A stretch of 32,445 bases of DNA from Pseudomonadota bacterium (GCA_023394655.1 JAEXAG010000026.1:1-32445), one strand, 5' to 3'. Shown: positions 16,866 through 24,361, numbered from the stretch's first letter. A program made the numbers and translations. Notes: a model not told the origin generated them from the sequence alone.

Positions 16866-17206
16866 TGCGCTATTACCACAACCCGCGCTGCTCCAAATCC
16901 CGCCAGGCGCTGGCGCTGCTGCACGAGCGCGGCATCGCGCCGGAACTGGTCGCCTATCTGGACTCGCCGCCCTCTCCGCAGGTGCTGGAGGCGCTTCTGG
17001 GCAAGCTGGGCATCGGCGCGCGCGAGCTCCTGCGCAAGGGCGAAAGCGAGTACGCCGCGCTCGGGCTGGCCGATCCCGCGCTGGAAGATTCGACGTTGAT
17101 CGCGGCGATGTCCGCGCATCCCATCCTCATCGAACGCCCGATCTTCGAACACGGCGACCGCGCGGTGATCGGACGGCCGCCCGAACGCGTGCTGGAGCTG
17201 CTTTAA
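16865..17206 (+). CDS. ArsC/YfgD-family thioredoxin-fold protein
   Basis: 113-aa arsenate-reductase-family protein. The N-terminal YYHNPRCSKSRQALALL holds the single active cysteine (C9) and the C-terminal IERPIF ... IGRPPERVLELL is typical of E. coli YfgD rather than plasmid ArsC. These proteins form mixed disulfides with glutathione; arsenate reduction is possible but no arsR, arsB or acr3 is nearby. The ATG overlaps the peroxiredoxin stop (TGATG). Coupling to a Prx5 enzyme suggests a thiol redox task, which is inference. A GTG one codon earlier is an alternative start. Confidence 0.88.
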   Translation: MRYYHNPRCSKSRQALALLHERGIAPELVAYLDSPPSPQVLEALLGKLGIGARELLRKGESEYAALGLADPALEDSTLIAAMSAHPILIERPIFEHGDRAVIGRPPERVLELL

Positions 17207-17249
17207 GACTGACACGACGCGGCAATGCAAAAATTCTTGCGCGGGGGTG

Positions 17250-17277
17250 TTGACAGTCACGTGCAACCCCGTAGAAT
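17250..17277 (+). promoter_or_regulatory. Promoter of tRNA-Gly
   Basis: Perfect -35 TTGACA (17250-17255) and -10 TAGAAT (17272-17277) with 16-base spacing. The predicted start lies about 9 bases before the mature tRNA-Gly 5' end. Confidence 0.8.
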
Positions 17278-17292
17278 GCACGGCTCAGCGAC

Positions 17293-17368
<76 letters not shown>

Positions 17369-17377
17369 AGTCCGAAG

Positions 17378-17398
17378 CCCCGGTACGCCGGGGTTTTT
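17378..17398 (+). terminator. Terminator after tRNA-Gly
   Basis: Stem CCCCGG (17378-17383), loop TACG, stem CCGGGG (17388-17393), then TTTTT. Its stem is the same as that of the terminator after tRNA-Cys. Confidence 0.8.
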
Positions 17399-17442
17399 CG
17401 TGTCGGCAGACCGGCCCTGGTTCTGACACAATGCTTCGCGAT

Positions 17443-17516
17443 GGCCGGATGGCAGAGTGGTTATGCAGCGGATTGCAAATCCGCGTACGCCGGTTCGATT
17501 CCGACTCCGGCCTCCA
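17443..17516 (+). tRNA. tRNA-Cys(GCA)
   Basis: 74-base cloverleaf with acceptor GGCCGGA/TCCGGCC, anticodon GCA in the loop ATTGCAAAT, T loop TTCGATT and encoded CCA. Glycine and cysteine tRNAs are neighbours in many gammaproteobacteria. No strong separate promoter was seen, so it may depend on readthrough from tRNA-Gly. Confidence 0.97.
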
Positions 17517-17527
17517 TCGCATCAAAG

Positions 17528-17549
17528 CCCCGGGAAACCGGGGTTTTTT
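17528..17549 (+). terminator. Terminator after tRNA-Cys
   Basis: Stem CCCCGG (17528-17533), GAAA tetraloop, stem CCGGGG (17538-17543), then TTTTTT. Confidence 0.85.
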
Positions 17550-17674
17550 CTTGACTTCCACCCGCCTCCGAAACCCATGCAGCCGGCCCGCGCGTCTGGC
17601 AAACTGGGAGGCATGCTGGATCCCGGGCGACGCCGCGAGGTGCCGCCTTTTTCGTTTCCCGGAGAACACCTCTA

Positions 17675-18094
17675 ATGAATGCCCCTGCCCCGCGTCCCCC
17701 GCTGATCCTGTCCCGCCTCGACGTGGAACGCATCGAGACCCTGCTGGAGCGGGTCCGCCCCGGCCAGTTCGACATCGACAGCCTGCAATCCGAGCTCGAA
17801 CGCGCCAACATCGTCGAGCCGCAGGAGATGCCGGCCGACGTGGTCACCATGAACTCCACCGTGGTGCTGCGCAACGAAACCACCGGTGACGAGCGCGAGA
17901 TCACCCTGGTCTATCCGCACGATGCCGATGGCAGCGGCCAGAAGGTGTCGATCCTGGCGCCGGTCGGCAGCGCGCTCCTGGGCCTGCATGTCGGCGACAG
18001 CATCGATTGGCCGATGCCCGGTGGCCACAGCGCGAACCTGCACGTGCTCTCGATCCGCTTCCAGCCCGAGGCGGCCGGCGAATACAACCGCTGA
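17675..18094 (+). CDS. rnk: Nucleoside diphosphate kinase regulator Rnk
   Basis: 139-aa GreA/GreB-related protein of the Rnk type. In E. coli and Pseudomonas Rnk affects nucleoside diphosphate kinase levels and binds RNA polymerase in the secondary channel region. The short N-terminal coiled coil (about 13-50, LSRLDVERIETLLERV) replaces the long Gre coil. The C-terminal FKBP-like domain (about 52-135) has VTMNSTVVLRNETTGDEREITLVYP and the ending HVLSIRFQPE. It lacks the Gre coiled-coil tip acidic residues. The gene is 18 bases upstream of parC on the same strand and probably co-transcribed. Confidence 0.92.
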   Translation: MNAPAPRPPLILSRLDVERIETLLERVRPGQFDIDSLQSELERANIVEPQEMPADVVTMNSTVVLRNETTGDEREITLVYPHDADGSGQKVSILAPVGSALLGLHVGDSIDWPMPGGHSANLHVLSIRFQPEAAGEYNR

Positions 18095-18112
18095 GCACAT
18101 GCCGAAGGTCCG

Positions 18113-20359
18113 ATGAGCAACGACACCGCACGCCCCGCCTTCCACGGCTTCGAACAGATCCCGCTGCGCGAATACGCCGAGCGCGCGTACCTCGATTACT
18201 CGATGTACGTCGTGCTCGACCGCGCGCTGCCCTTCATCGGCGACGGCCTGAAGCCGGTGCAGCGGCGCATCGTGTACGCGATGAGCGAGCTGGGACTGAA
18301 CGCGGGCGCCAAGCCGAAGAAGTCCGCGCGCACCGTCGGCGACGTCATCGGCAAATACCACCCGCACGGCGACTGGGCCTGCTACGAGGCGCTGGTGCTG
18401 ATGGCGCAGCCGTTCTCGTACCGCTATCCGCTGATCGACGGCCAGGGCAACTTCGGCTCGCCGGACGATCCGAAATCGTTCGCGGCGATGCGCTACACCG
18501 AGTCCAAGCTGACGCCGATCGCCGAAGTGCTGCTGGGCGAGCTGGGCCAGGGCACGGTGGACTGGGATCCCAACTTCGACGGCACGCTGGAAGAGCCCAC
18601 CTGGCTGCCGGCACGCCTGCCGCACCTGCTTCTGAACGGCACCACCGGCATTGCCGTGGGCATGGCCACCGACGTGCCACCGCACAACCTCAACGAGGTG
18701 GTGAGCGCGTGCATCCGCCTGCTGGATGACCCCGATGCCACGGTCGCCGACCTGTGCGACCACGTGCAGGGACCGGATTACCCGACCCGCGCGGAAATCA
18801 TCACCCCGGCCGCGGATCTTCGCGCCATCTACGAAACCGGGCACGGCGGCGTGCGCGCACGCGCCACTTGGGAGCGCGAGAACGGCAACATCATCGTCAC
18901 CGCACTGCCCTACCAGGTGTCGCCCTCGAAGGTGATCGAGCAGATCGCCGCACAGATGCGCGCGAAGAAGCTGCCGTGGCTGGAGGACATCCGCGACGAA
19001 TCCGATCACGCCAACCCGGTGCGGATCGCGCTGGTGCCGCGCAGCAACCGCGTGGACGCGGACCAGCTGATGGGGCACCTGTTCGCCACCACCGATCTGG
19101 AGAAGAGTTTCCGGGTCAATCTCAACGTGATCGGCCTGGACGGCCGCCCGCAGGTCAAGAACCTGCGGATGCTGCTCTCGGAATGGCTGCAGTTCCGCCA
19201 GGACACGGTGACCCGGCGCCTGAAACACCGCCTGGAAAAGGTCGAGAAGCGCCTGCACTTGCTGGAAGGACTGCTGGTCGCCTTCCTCAACCTGGACGAA
19301 GTGATCCGCATCATCCGCAGCGAGGACGAGCCCAGGCCGGTGCTGATGGCGCGCTTCGGGCTCACCGAACTGCAGGCCGACTACATCCTCGACACCAAGC
19401 TGCGCCAGCTGGCGCGGCTGGAAGAAATGAAGATCCGCGGCGAACAGGACGAGCTCGACAGCGAGCGCGACCGCCTCATCGCCATCCTCGGCAGCAAGGC
19501 GCGGCTGAAGAAGCTGATCAAGGACGAGTTGCTGGCCGATGCGAAAAAGTTCGGCGACGAGCGGCGCTCGCCGCTGGTGGCGCGCGAAGCGGCCCAGGCG
19601 CTGGCGGAAACCGATCTGGTCGCCAGCGAGCCGGTCACCATCGTGCTGAGCGAAAAGGGCTGGGTGCGCGCCGCCAAAGGCCACGACATCGACGCCGCCG
19701 CGCTCTCCTATCGCGAAGGCGATGCCCTGCTGGCCGCCGCCCGCACCCGCAGCAACCTGCAGGTGGCGTTCCTGGACAGCAATGGCCGCAGCTATTCCAC
19801 GCCGGCCCATGCCCTGCCTTCGGCGCGCGGCAATGGCGAGCCCTTGACCGGCCGCTTCTCGCCGGCCGCCGGTGCCACGTTCCGCGCGCTGGCCAGCGGC
19901 GATGCCGATACCCGTTTCGTGCTCGCCTCCAGCGAAGGCCACGGCTTCGTGACCCGCTTCGAGAACCTCACCGGTCGCCAGAAAGCCGGCAAGGCGATGC
20001 TCAGCCTGCCGGCCGGCGCACAGGTGCTTTCGCCCGTGCAGGCCAGCGATCCGGCCAGCGATCGCCTCGTCGTCGCCACCACCGCCGGCCATGTCCTCGC
20101 GTTCCCGCTGGCCGAGCTGCCCGAGCTGGACAAGGGCAAGGGCAACAAGCTGATCGACATCCCCAAGGCCAAGCGCGGTACGGAGAAAGTGGTCGCCGTG
20201 GCCGTGGTGGCAGAGGGCGGGAAGCTGCTGGTGAAGTCCGGCGCACGGACGATGAGCGTCTCCTGGAAGGAGCTGGACGATTACCTCGGCGCGCGCGCCA
20301 CGCGTGGCCGTTTGCTGCCACGCGGCTGGCAGAAAGTGGACGCGCTGGCGGCGGAGTGA
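18113..20359 (+). CDS. parC: DNA topoisomerase IV subunit A
   Basis: Type IIA topoisomerase A subunit (748 aa), which with ParE decatenates daughter chromosomes. The N-terminal breakage-reunion domain has the catalytic tyrosine Y128 in AAMRYTESKL with the preceding arginine. Tower and coiled-coil regions reach to about residue 480, followed by the beta-pinwheel C-terminal domain (about 500-748), of the shorter ParC type. The quinolone-pocket helix reads HPHGDWACYEA: Trp88 (TGG, 18374-18376) stands where E. coli ParC has Ser80, while the Glu84 equivalent (E92) is kept. parE is not in the window. The downstream tpm GTG start is three bases after the stop codon. Confidence 0.97.
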   Translation: MSNDTARPAFHGFEQIPLREYAERAYLDYSMYVVLDRALPFIGDGLKPVQRRIVYAMSELGLNAGAKPKKSARTVGDVIGKYHPHGDWACYEALVLMAQPFSYRYPLIDGQGNFGSPDDPKSFAAMRYTESKLTPIAEVLLGELGQGTVDWDPNFDGTLEEPTWLPARLPHLLLNGTTGIAVGMATDVPPHNLNEVVSACIRLLDDPDATVADLCDHVQGPDYPTRAEIITPAADLRAIYETGHGGVRARATWERENGNIIVTALPYQVSPSKVIEQIAAQMRAKKLPWLEDIRDESDHANPVRIALVPRSNRVDADQLMGHLFATTDLEKSFRVNLNVIGLDGRPQVKNLRMLLSEWLQFRQDTVTRRLKHRLEKVEKRLHLLEGLLVAFLNLDEVIRIIRSEDEPRPVLMARFGLTELQADYILDTKLRQLARLEEMKIRGEQDELDSERDRLIAILGSKARLKKLIKDELLADAKKFGDERRSPLVAREAAQALAETDLVASEPVTIVLSEKGWVRAAKGHDIDAAALSYREGDALLAAARTRSNLQVAFLDSNGRSYSTPAHALPSARGNGEPLTGRFSPAAGATFRALASGDADTRFVLASSEGHGFVTRFENLTGRQKAGKAMLSLPAGAQVLSPVQASDPASDRLVVATTAGHVLAFPLAELPELDKGKGNKLIDIPKAKRGTEKVVAVAVVAEGGKLLVKSGARTMSVSWKELDDYLGARATRGRLLPRGWQKVDALAAE

Positions 20360-20362
20360 ACC

Positions 20363-21019
20363 GTGGAGCCCGCGTACTGGCAGGCGCGCTGGGCGCGCGG
20401 TGAAACCGGCTGGCATCGCGATGAGGTGATGCCGCTCCTGGCACGGCACTGGCCATCCCTTGCCGTGCCGGCCGGCAGCCAGGTGCTGGTGCCACTCTGC
20501 GGCAAGACGCTGGACATGGCCTGGCTCGCCGGCGAAGGGCATCGGGTGCTGGGGATCGAGCTTGCCGCGGAAGGCATCGAAGCCTTCTTTGCAGGCCAGT
20601 CGCTCCGGGCCGAAGTCTCGGAGACGCCCGAAGGCCGGCTGCATCATGCCGGGCCGTTGTCGATCCTCGAGGCCGACGCCTTTTCCGTGCCGGCCGAACG
20701 GCTGGCCGATTGCCGCGCCGTCTATGACCGCGCCGCCCTGATCGCGCTGCCGCCGGAACTGCGCAGGCGCTACGCGGAAACCACCTATGCGCGTCTGCCG
20801 GCAGGATGTCGCGGCCTGCTGATCACGCTGGAATATCCGCAGGCGGAAAAGCAGGGCCCGCCGTTCTCGGTGGAGGAAGCCGAAGTCCGCGCATTGTTCG
20901 AGCCGGAATGGCAGGTGTCGTTGCTGGATCGCCGCGACATCCTCGCGCAGCAGCCCGCGTTCATGGCCGAAGGCGTCGGCGCGCTTGCCACGGCGGTGTA
21001 TCGGCTGGACAAACGCTGA
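20363..21019 (+). CDS. tpm: Thiopurine S-methyltransferase
   Basis: 218-aa SAM-dependent methyltransferase of the bacterial TPMT family. It methylates thiols and, in Pseudomonas, selenium and tellurium oxyanions. The opening MEPAYWQARWARGETGWH, motif I VLVPLCGKTLDMAWLAGEGHRVLGIEL (about 35-61), YDRAALIALPPELR and GPPFSVEEAEVRALF are family hallmarks. Translation starts at a GTG; the first codons match the usual MEPxFW opening. Three bases separate it from parC, so it is expressed as the end of rnk-parC-tpm. Confidence 0.92.
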   Translation: MEPAYWQARWARGETGWHRDEVMPLLARHWPSLAVPAGSQVLVPLCGKTLDMAWLAGEGHRVLGIELAAEGIEAFFAGQSLRAEVSETPEGRLHHAGPLSILEADAFSVPAERLADCRAVYDRAALIALPPELRRRYAETTYARLPAGCRGLLITLEYPQAEKQGPPFSVEEAEVRALFEPEWQVSLLDRRDILAQQPAFMAEGVGALATAVYRLDKR

Positions 21020-21027
21020 CCGGAACC

Positions 21028-21056
21028 TTGTGAATCGGCCCGGAAACGACGACAAT
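21028..21056 (+). promoter_or_regulatory. Promoter of ffs
   Basis: -35 TTGTGA (21028-21033) and -10 GACAAT (21051-21056) with 17-base spacing. The start would be near 21063, about 25 bases before the predicted mature SRP RNA. A small hairpin CCGCGC/GCGCGG (21063-21077) lies in that leader. Confidence 0.6.
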
Positions 21057-21087
21057 GCCGGGCCGCGCCAAGCGCGGATTCCATGGT

Positions 21088-21189
21088 GGCCCCGTTGGCC
21101 CCTCGCGACGCTAGTTCGAAAATCCCGCCAGGGCCGGAAGGCAGCAACGGTATCGAATGATGCGGGCGCCGAGGATCGTCGGCGGGGCC
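21088..21189 (+). ncRNA. ffs: Signal recognition particle RNA, 4.5S (bacterial small type)
   Basis: About 102 bases folding as one long hairpin: GGCCCCG (21088-21094) closes with CGGGGCC (21183-21189), CCTCG pairs with CGAGG, and GTTCGA-type segments close the upper stem. The apical domain holds the conserved Ffh-binding loop sequence GGCCGGAAGGCAGCA. This RNA joins Ffh to target membrane proteins co-translationally. Exact ends are estimated from pairing. The leader between promoter and mature 5' end is like that removed by RNase P in E. coli. Confidence 0.9.
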
Positions 21190-21199
21190 GCCGCCTTTT
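21181..21199 (+). terminator. Terminator of ffs
   Basis: Stem GGCGG (21181-21185), loop GGCCG, stem CCGCC (21191-21195), then TTTT. It overlaps the closing strand of the SRP RNA, so the terminator and mature stem are alternative pairings. Confidence 0.6.
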
Positions 21200-21214
21200 C
21201 CGGCCCCGGGAAAC

Positions 21215-21970
21215 TCAATCGGCCACGATTTCCCGCGGCGGCCGGATCGCCAGCACATCGCCGGGCGCGGCCACCCGCAGGCCAAGCGACGCCAGCGCTT
21301 CCATGTCGTCGCGACTGCCGTGGTGATAGAGCACGCAGCGCGCCAGCAGTTCGGGCGGATATTCGCGCTGCAGATCCTCGATCCCGCTGTGCGAGGGATT
21401 GCCCACCAGCGCGCAATCATGGGCGACAAGCTCGCCATCACCGGCGTATCGGGCGAGCATTTCCGGTATCGGGCGGGTATCGCCGGTCCAGACCATGCTG
21501 CCCGGCAGGCGCAGGCCGAATGCGGTATCCGGCCAGTGGTGGCGCACCGGGAACACTTCCAGCCGCACGCCGCGATGCCAGAAGTGATCGCTGACCACCA
21601 CCAGCTGGAAGGCGTCCCAGAAATTCACACCGCCCTCGGCCAGCACGTTCGGATAGGCGGCGACGCGCTGCTGGAGCATCGGGACGACGCCCGTCGGGCA
21701 GTACAGCCGCACCTTGCCGCGCCGCTCCGGATCGAAATAGCTGGCGACGAACAATCGCTCGAAGCCGCTGACGTGATCCAGATGGGCGTGGGTGACGAAC
21801 ACGGCATCCGGCGCACTGCCGTAATCCTGCAGATGGCGGCTGAGCCCTTCGGAGCCGCAATCGATGGCGAGCCAGGCTTGGCCATCGCGCTCGATGCTGG
21901 CCATGGCGGTGCCGAGTTCGGCCACCGCGCCGGCATTGCCGGTGCCGTGGAAACGCAGCGACCAGTTCAT
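21215..21970 (-). CDS. MBL-fold metallohydrolase
   Basis: 251-aa metallo-beta-lactamase-fold hydrolase. The signature THAHLDHVSG (HxHxDH) supplies metal ligands, with additional ligands in VFPVRHHWPDTAFGL (HH region), WTGDTRPIPEML, ELVAHDCAL and LYHHGSRDD. The overall pattern resembles RNase Z/phosphodiesterase-like MBL proteins, not a beta-lactamase. The substrate cannot be named. Its ATG overlaps the stop of the upstream Kdo-kinase-like gene by four bases (ATGA, 21967-21970), so the two are translationally coupled. It ends 26 bases from the SRP RNA gene, which it faces. Confidence 0.88.
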   Translation of the reverse strand: MNWSLRFHGTGNAGAVAELGTAMASIERDGQAWLAIDCGSEGLSRHLQDYGSAPDAVFVTHAHLDHVSGFERLFVASYFDPERRGKVRLYCPTGVVPMLQQRVAAYPNVLAEGGVNFWDAFQLVVVSDHFWHRGVRLEVFPVRHHWPDTAFGLRLPGSMVWTGDTRPIPEMLARYAGDGELVAHDCALVGNPSHSGIEDLQREYPPELLARCVLYHHGSRDDMEALASLGLRVAAPGDVLAIRPPREIVAD

Positions 21971-22713
21971 GCGCCGCGCTCCATCGCCGCCTGCCAGGCG
22001 GATTCCAGCCGACGGAAGCCCGCATCCACTTCGCCGGCCCGCGATGCGCCGCCGATCTTGGCCAGCGAACGCCGCAGCCGCGACAGGTTGGCGCGTTGCC
22101 AGGCGGCGGCCGGCGCGCGCAGGCGACCGCGGTCGAAATCGATCATCCAGCCCTGCCCTTCGCCATCGAAAAGCAGATTGTGCGCATTGAGATCGGCATG
22201 GTCGAGCCCGGCGCGATGGAAGAGCGAGATCAGCTCGCCTGTCGCTTCCCACGGCGCTTCGCCAGCCAGCAACAACTCGCCCAGCGAGCGCACCCCGGCG
22301 ATCCGCCCGATCAGGATCGCCGCGCGATAGCGGGCGCCGCCGCGCCAGGCCACGGCCGCCAGCGGAGGCGGCACCGGCAAGCCGCGCGCCTGCAGGGACT
22401 GCAGCAGCCGGAACTCGGCGATGCTGCGCGCCGAGGCCTCGCCGCGCCAGAGGTACTGGTTGCGGCTGATTCGCGCCATCCATCCGCCACGCAGGTAGTG
22501 GCGCAGGACCATCGAACGCCCCGGCGCCTCCACGAACCATGCACCGCCGCGGCCACCGGTGCCCACCGGCGTCGCCATGCCGCCCCAGTGCGCCGGATCG
22601 AAATCCGCCGGCGTCGGGGTTTGCGGCCATGCGCGCGGTTCGAACACAATGACGATCTCGCCCGCGTCGCCGCGGAAGGCCAGTCTCTCTTCGGGGCGGT
22701 CGCGGCTCGGCAT
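21967..22713 (-). CDS. kdkA: 3-deoxy-D-manno-octulosonic acid (Kdo) kinase-like protein
   Basis: 248-aa protein-kinase-like enzyme of the KdkA/RfaP (WaaP) group, which phosphorylates Kdo or heptose in the LPS inner core. The segment GTGGRGGAWFVEAPGRSMVLRHY is the ATP-binding glycine-rich region and lysine-equivalent strand, RNQYLWRGEASARSIAEFRLL is characteristic of KdkA, and the catalytic loop HRAGLDHADLNAHN plus metal-binding WMIDFDRG are intact. The start at 22713 gives the family length; the longer reading frame upstream overlaps the divergent glycosyltransferase and is not conserved in character. It is coupled to the MBL hydrolase (ATGA). Only 27 bases separate it from the divergent GT9 gene. 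Confidence 0.88.
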   Translation of the reverse strand: MPSRDRPEERLAFRGDAGEIVIVFEPRAWPQTPTPADFDPAHWGGMATPVGTGGRGGAWFVEAPGRSMVLRHYLRGGWMARISRNQYLWRGEASARSIAEFRLLQSLQARGLPVPPPLAAVAWRGGARYRAAILIGRIAGVRSLGELLLAGEAPWEATGELISLFHRAGLDHADLNAHNLLFDGEGQGWMIDFDRGRLRAPAAAWQRANLSRLRRSLAKIGGASRAGEVDAGFRRLESAWQAAMERGA

Positions 22714-22740
22714 CCCGATGAGTCTAGCAATCCCTTGAAC

Positions 22741-23796
22741 ATGCACGGACAACCCCGCTCGATCTGCCTGCTGCGCCTTTCGGCACTGGGCGATGTCACC
22801 CACGTGCTGCCGCTGGTGCACACGCTCCGCGATGCCTGGCCGGATGCGGCTCTGACCTGGGTGATCGGCCGTGGCGAGCATCGCCTGCTGGAAGGCTTGC
22901 CGGGCGTCGAGTTCATCGAGTACGACAAGAGAAGCGGCATCGGCGGGATGCGCGAAATCCGCCGCGGCTTCGCCGGAAGGCGCTTCGACGCCCTGCTGCA
23001 GATGCAGGTGGCCGCGCGTGCCAACCTGCTTTCCGCATTCATCCCCGCACGCCGGCGGATCGGTTACGACCGATCACGCTCCCGGGATCTGCACGGACTG
23101 TTCATCAACGAGCGCATCCCGGATCGCCCGGGCATCCACGTGCTGAATGCCATCGGCAGCTTCTGCGAGCCGCTGGGCCTGCAGCGCAAGGCAGTGCGAT
23201 GGGAACTGCCGCTGCCGGCCGCGAGCCATGCGTGGGCCGCCGCGCAATGGCCCGACGACGGCCGGCCTGTCCTGATGATCTCGCCCTGCTCCAGCCACGT
23301 CCTGCGCAACTGGCGCGCCGAGCGCCATGCCGCGCTGGCCGACCATGCCGCCGCGCAAGGCTGGCGCATCGTGCTCTGCGGCGGTCGCAGCGAACTGGAA
23401 CGACAGACCGGCGACGCGATCCTCGCGGCGATGAAATCGGAGGCGCTGGACCTCATCGGCAAGGACACGCTGAAGCAATTGCCGGCGCTGCTGGCCCGCG
23501 CCGACCTGTTGGTCACGCCGGATTCCGGGCCGATGCACATCGCCAACGCCATGGGCACGGCGGTGCTGGGCCTGCACGCGGCCAGCAACCCGCATCGAAG
23601 CGGACCGTACAGCGACCGGCGCTGGTGCGTGGATCGCTATGACGACGCCGCGCGACGCTACCTCGGCAAGCCGGCCAGCGCCCTCCGCTGGGGCACCAAG
23701 ATCGAGTTCGATGGCGTCATGGACCTGGTGACGGTGGATGACGCTATCGCGGCGTTCGAACGCTACCGGGCGGCTCAGGCGGCCGGCGCGCGGTAA
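22741..23796 (+). CDS. Glycosyltransferase family 9 (ADP-heptose:LPS heptosyltransferase type)
   Basis: 351-aa GT9 enzyme that most likely adds a heptose or related sugar to the LPS inner core at the cytoplasmic face of the inner membrane. The opening SICLLRLSALGDVTHVLPLVHTLRDAWP is the classic WaaC/WaaF N-terminal motif. The C-terminal nucleotide-sugar site has LLARADLLVTPDSGPMHIANAMGTAVLGLHAASNPHRSGPY. The acceptor (Kdo or heptose) cannot be told from sequence alone. It is divergent from the Kdo kinase gene. Its 3' end overlaps the convergent small gene by 22 bases. The ATG at 22741 is chosen because the family motif begins right after it. Confidence 0.92.
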   Translation: MHGQPRSICLLRLSALGDVTHVLPLVHTLRDAWPDAALTWVIGRGEHRLLEGLPGVEFIEYDKRSGIGGMREIRRGFAGRRFDALLQMQVAARANLLSAFIPARRRIGYDRSRSRDLHGLFINERIPDRPGIHVLNAIGSFCEPLGLQRKAVRWELPLPAASHAWAAAQWPDDGRPVLMISPCSSHVLRNWRAERHAALADHAAAQGWRIVLCGGRSELERQTGDAILAAMKSEALDLIGKDTLKQLPALLARADLLVTPDSGPMHIANAMGTAVLGLHAASNPHRSGPYSDRRWCVDRYDDAARRYLGKPASALRWGTKIEFDGVMDLVTVDDAIAAFERYRAAQAAGAR

Positions 23797-24179
23797 TCCT
23801 CGTAGGACTTCTCCTCGACGTAGGACGAGCCCAGCGCCAGGTTGATGTCCTTCTTGATGCGGGCGCGCTCGTCGTTCTCCACGTACACGCTGCGCGCCAG
23901 GCGAATGAACTCATCGTCGAAGGCCTGTGCCTTCTCCTTCAGGCGGATGTCGTCCTCGATCACCCAGAGCCGCTCGTTGACCGCCTTCAGCGCGGCACGA
24001 AGCTCGCCGATGGCGTGGCCGGCGGCGGGGTGCGCCATCCAGGTCCTCTCCAGCGCGCCGAGTTCGTTGCGGACGTTGGCCAGCTTGGCCTCGTCCTTCA
24101 TGCGCTCGGACTTGATCTGCAGGATGGCGATCTTGTCCAGCAGTTCGCCGAAGGAAACGGGCACGGAAATCTCGGACAT
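23775..24179 (-). CDS. Uncharacterised small protein (DUF6165-like)
   Basis: 134-aa protein of unknown function. The N-terminus SEISVPVSFGELLDKIAILQIKSERM and the highly charged, helix-forming remainder (LKAVNERLWVIEDDIRLKEKAQAF, FIRLARSVYVENDERARIKKDIN) match, from memory, a family often seen beside LPS or glycan genes and named DUF6165. No signal peptide, membrane segment or catalytic motif is visible; a coiled-coil or helical-bundle cytosolic protein is expected. The ATG at 24179 is preferred because GAGAG lies 6 bases upstream; a GTG at 24185 is possible. It overlaps the GT9 gene tail to tail. Confidence 0.8.
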   Translation of the reverse strand: MSEISVPVSFGELLDKIAILQIKSERMKDEAKLANVRNELGALERTWMAHPAAGHAIGELRAALKAVNERLWVIEDDIRLKEKAQAFDDEFIRLARSVYVENDERARIKKDINLALGSSYVEEKSYEDYRAPAA

Positions 24180-24220
24180 GGTCACTCTCGTGTGGGCTTC
24201 ACGGGATTCTAGCCGGTCAC

Positions 24221-24249
24221 TTGTGATCCGGGCATCCCGGCTTTATGAT
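24221..24249 (+). promoter_or_regulatory. Promoter of tRNA-Ser(CGA)
   Basis: -35 TTGTGA (24221-24226) and -10 TATGAT (24244-24249) with 17-base spacing, about 22 bases before the mature tRNA. Confidence 0.7.
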
Positions 24250-24271
24250 GCACGGCTCGCTGCACCCATTC

Positions 24272-24361
24272 GGAGAGGTGGCAGAGTGGTTGAATGTACC
24301 TGACTCGAAATCAGGCATGCGTGTGAGCGCATCGGGGGTTCGAATCCCCCCCTCTCCGCCA
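24272..24361 (+). tRNA. tRNA-Ser(CGA)
   Basis: 90-base class II tRNA: acceptor GGAGAGG/CCTCTCC, anticodon loop CTCGAAA (CGA), variable arm with stem GCG...CGC, T arm GGGGGTTCGAATCCCCC and encoded CCA. It has its own promoter and terminator. The 3' side shows features of a former integration site. Confidence 0.97.

Noticed and set aside
17550..17674. rnk promoter at TTGACT (17551-17556)
   Set aside because: The -35-like hexamer is good but no acceptable -10 lies 16-18 bases downstream.
17672..21055. 1127-codon minus-strand frame opposite rnk-parC-tpm
   Set aside because: It runs across three well-supported genes and their gaps and has no recognisable domain.
21215..21970. Beta-lactamase
   Set aside because: The HxHxDH motif marks the MBL fold, but length and remaining motifs fit RNase Z/phosphodiesterase-like hydrolases, and there is no signal peptide.
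22714..22881. Longer N-terminus of the Kdo kinase gene
   Set aside because: The extra 56 residues would lie on top of the divergent GT9 gene and do not resemble the family; the start at 22713 gives the normal length.
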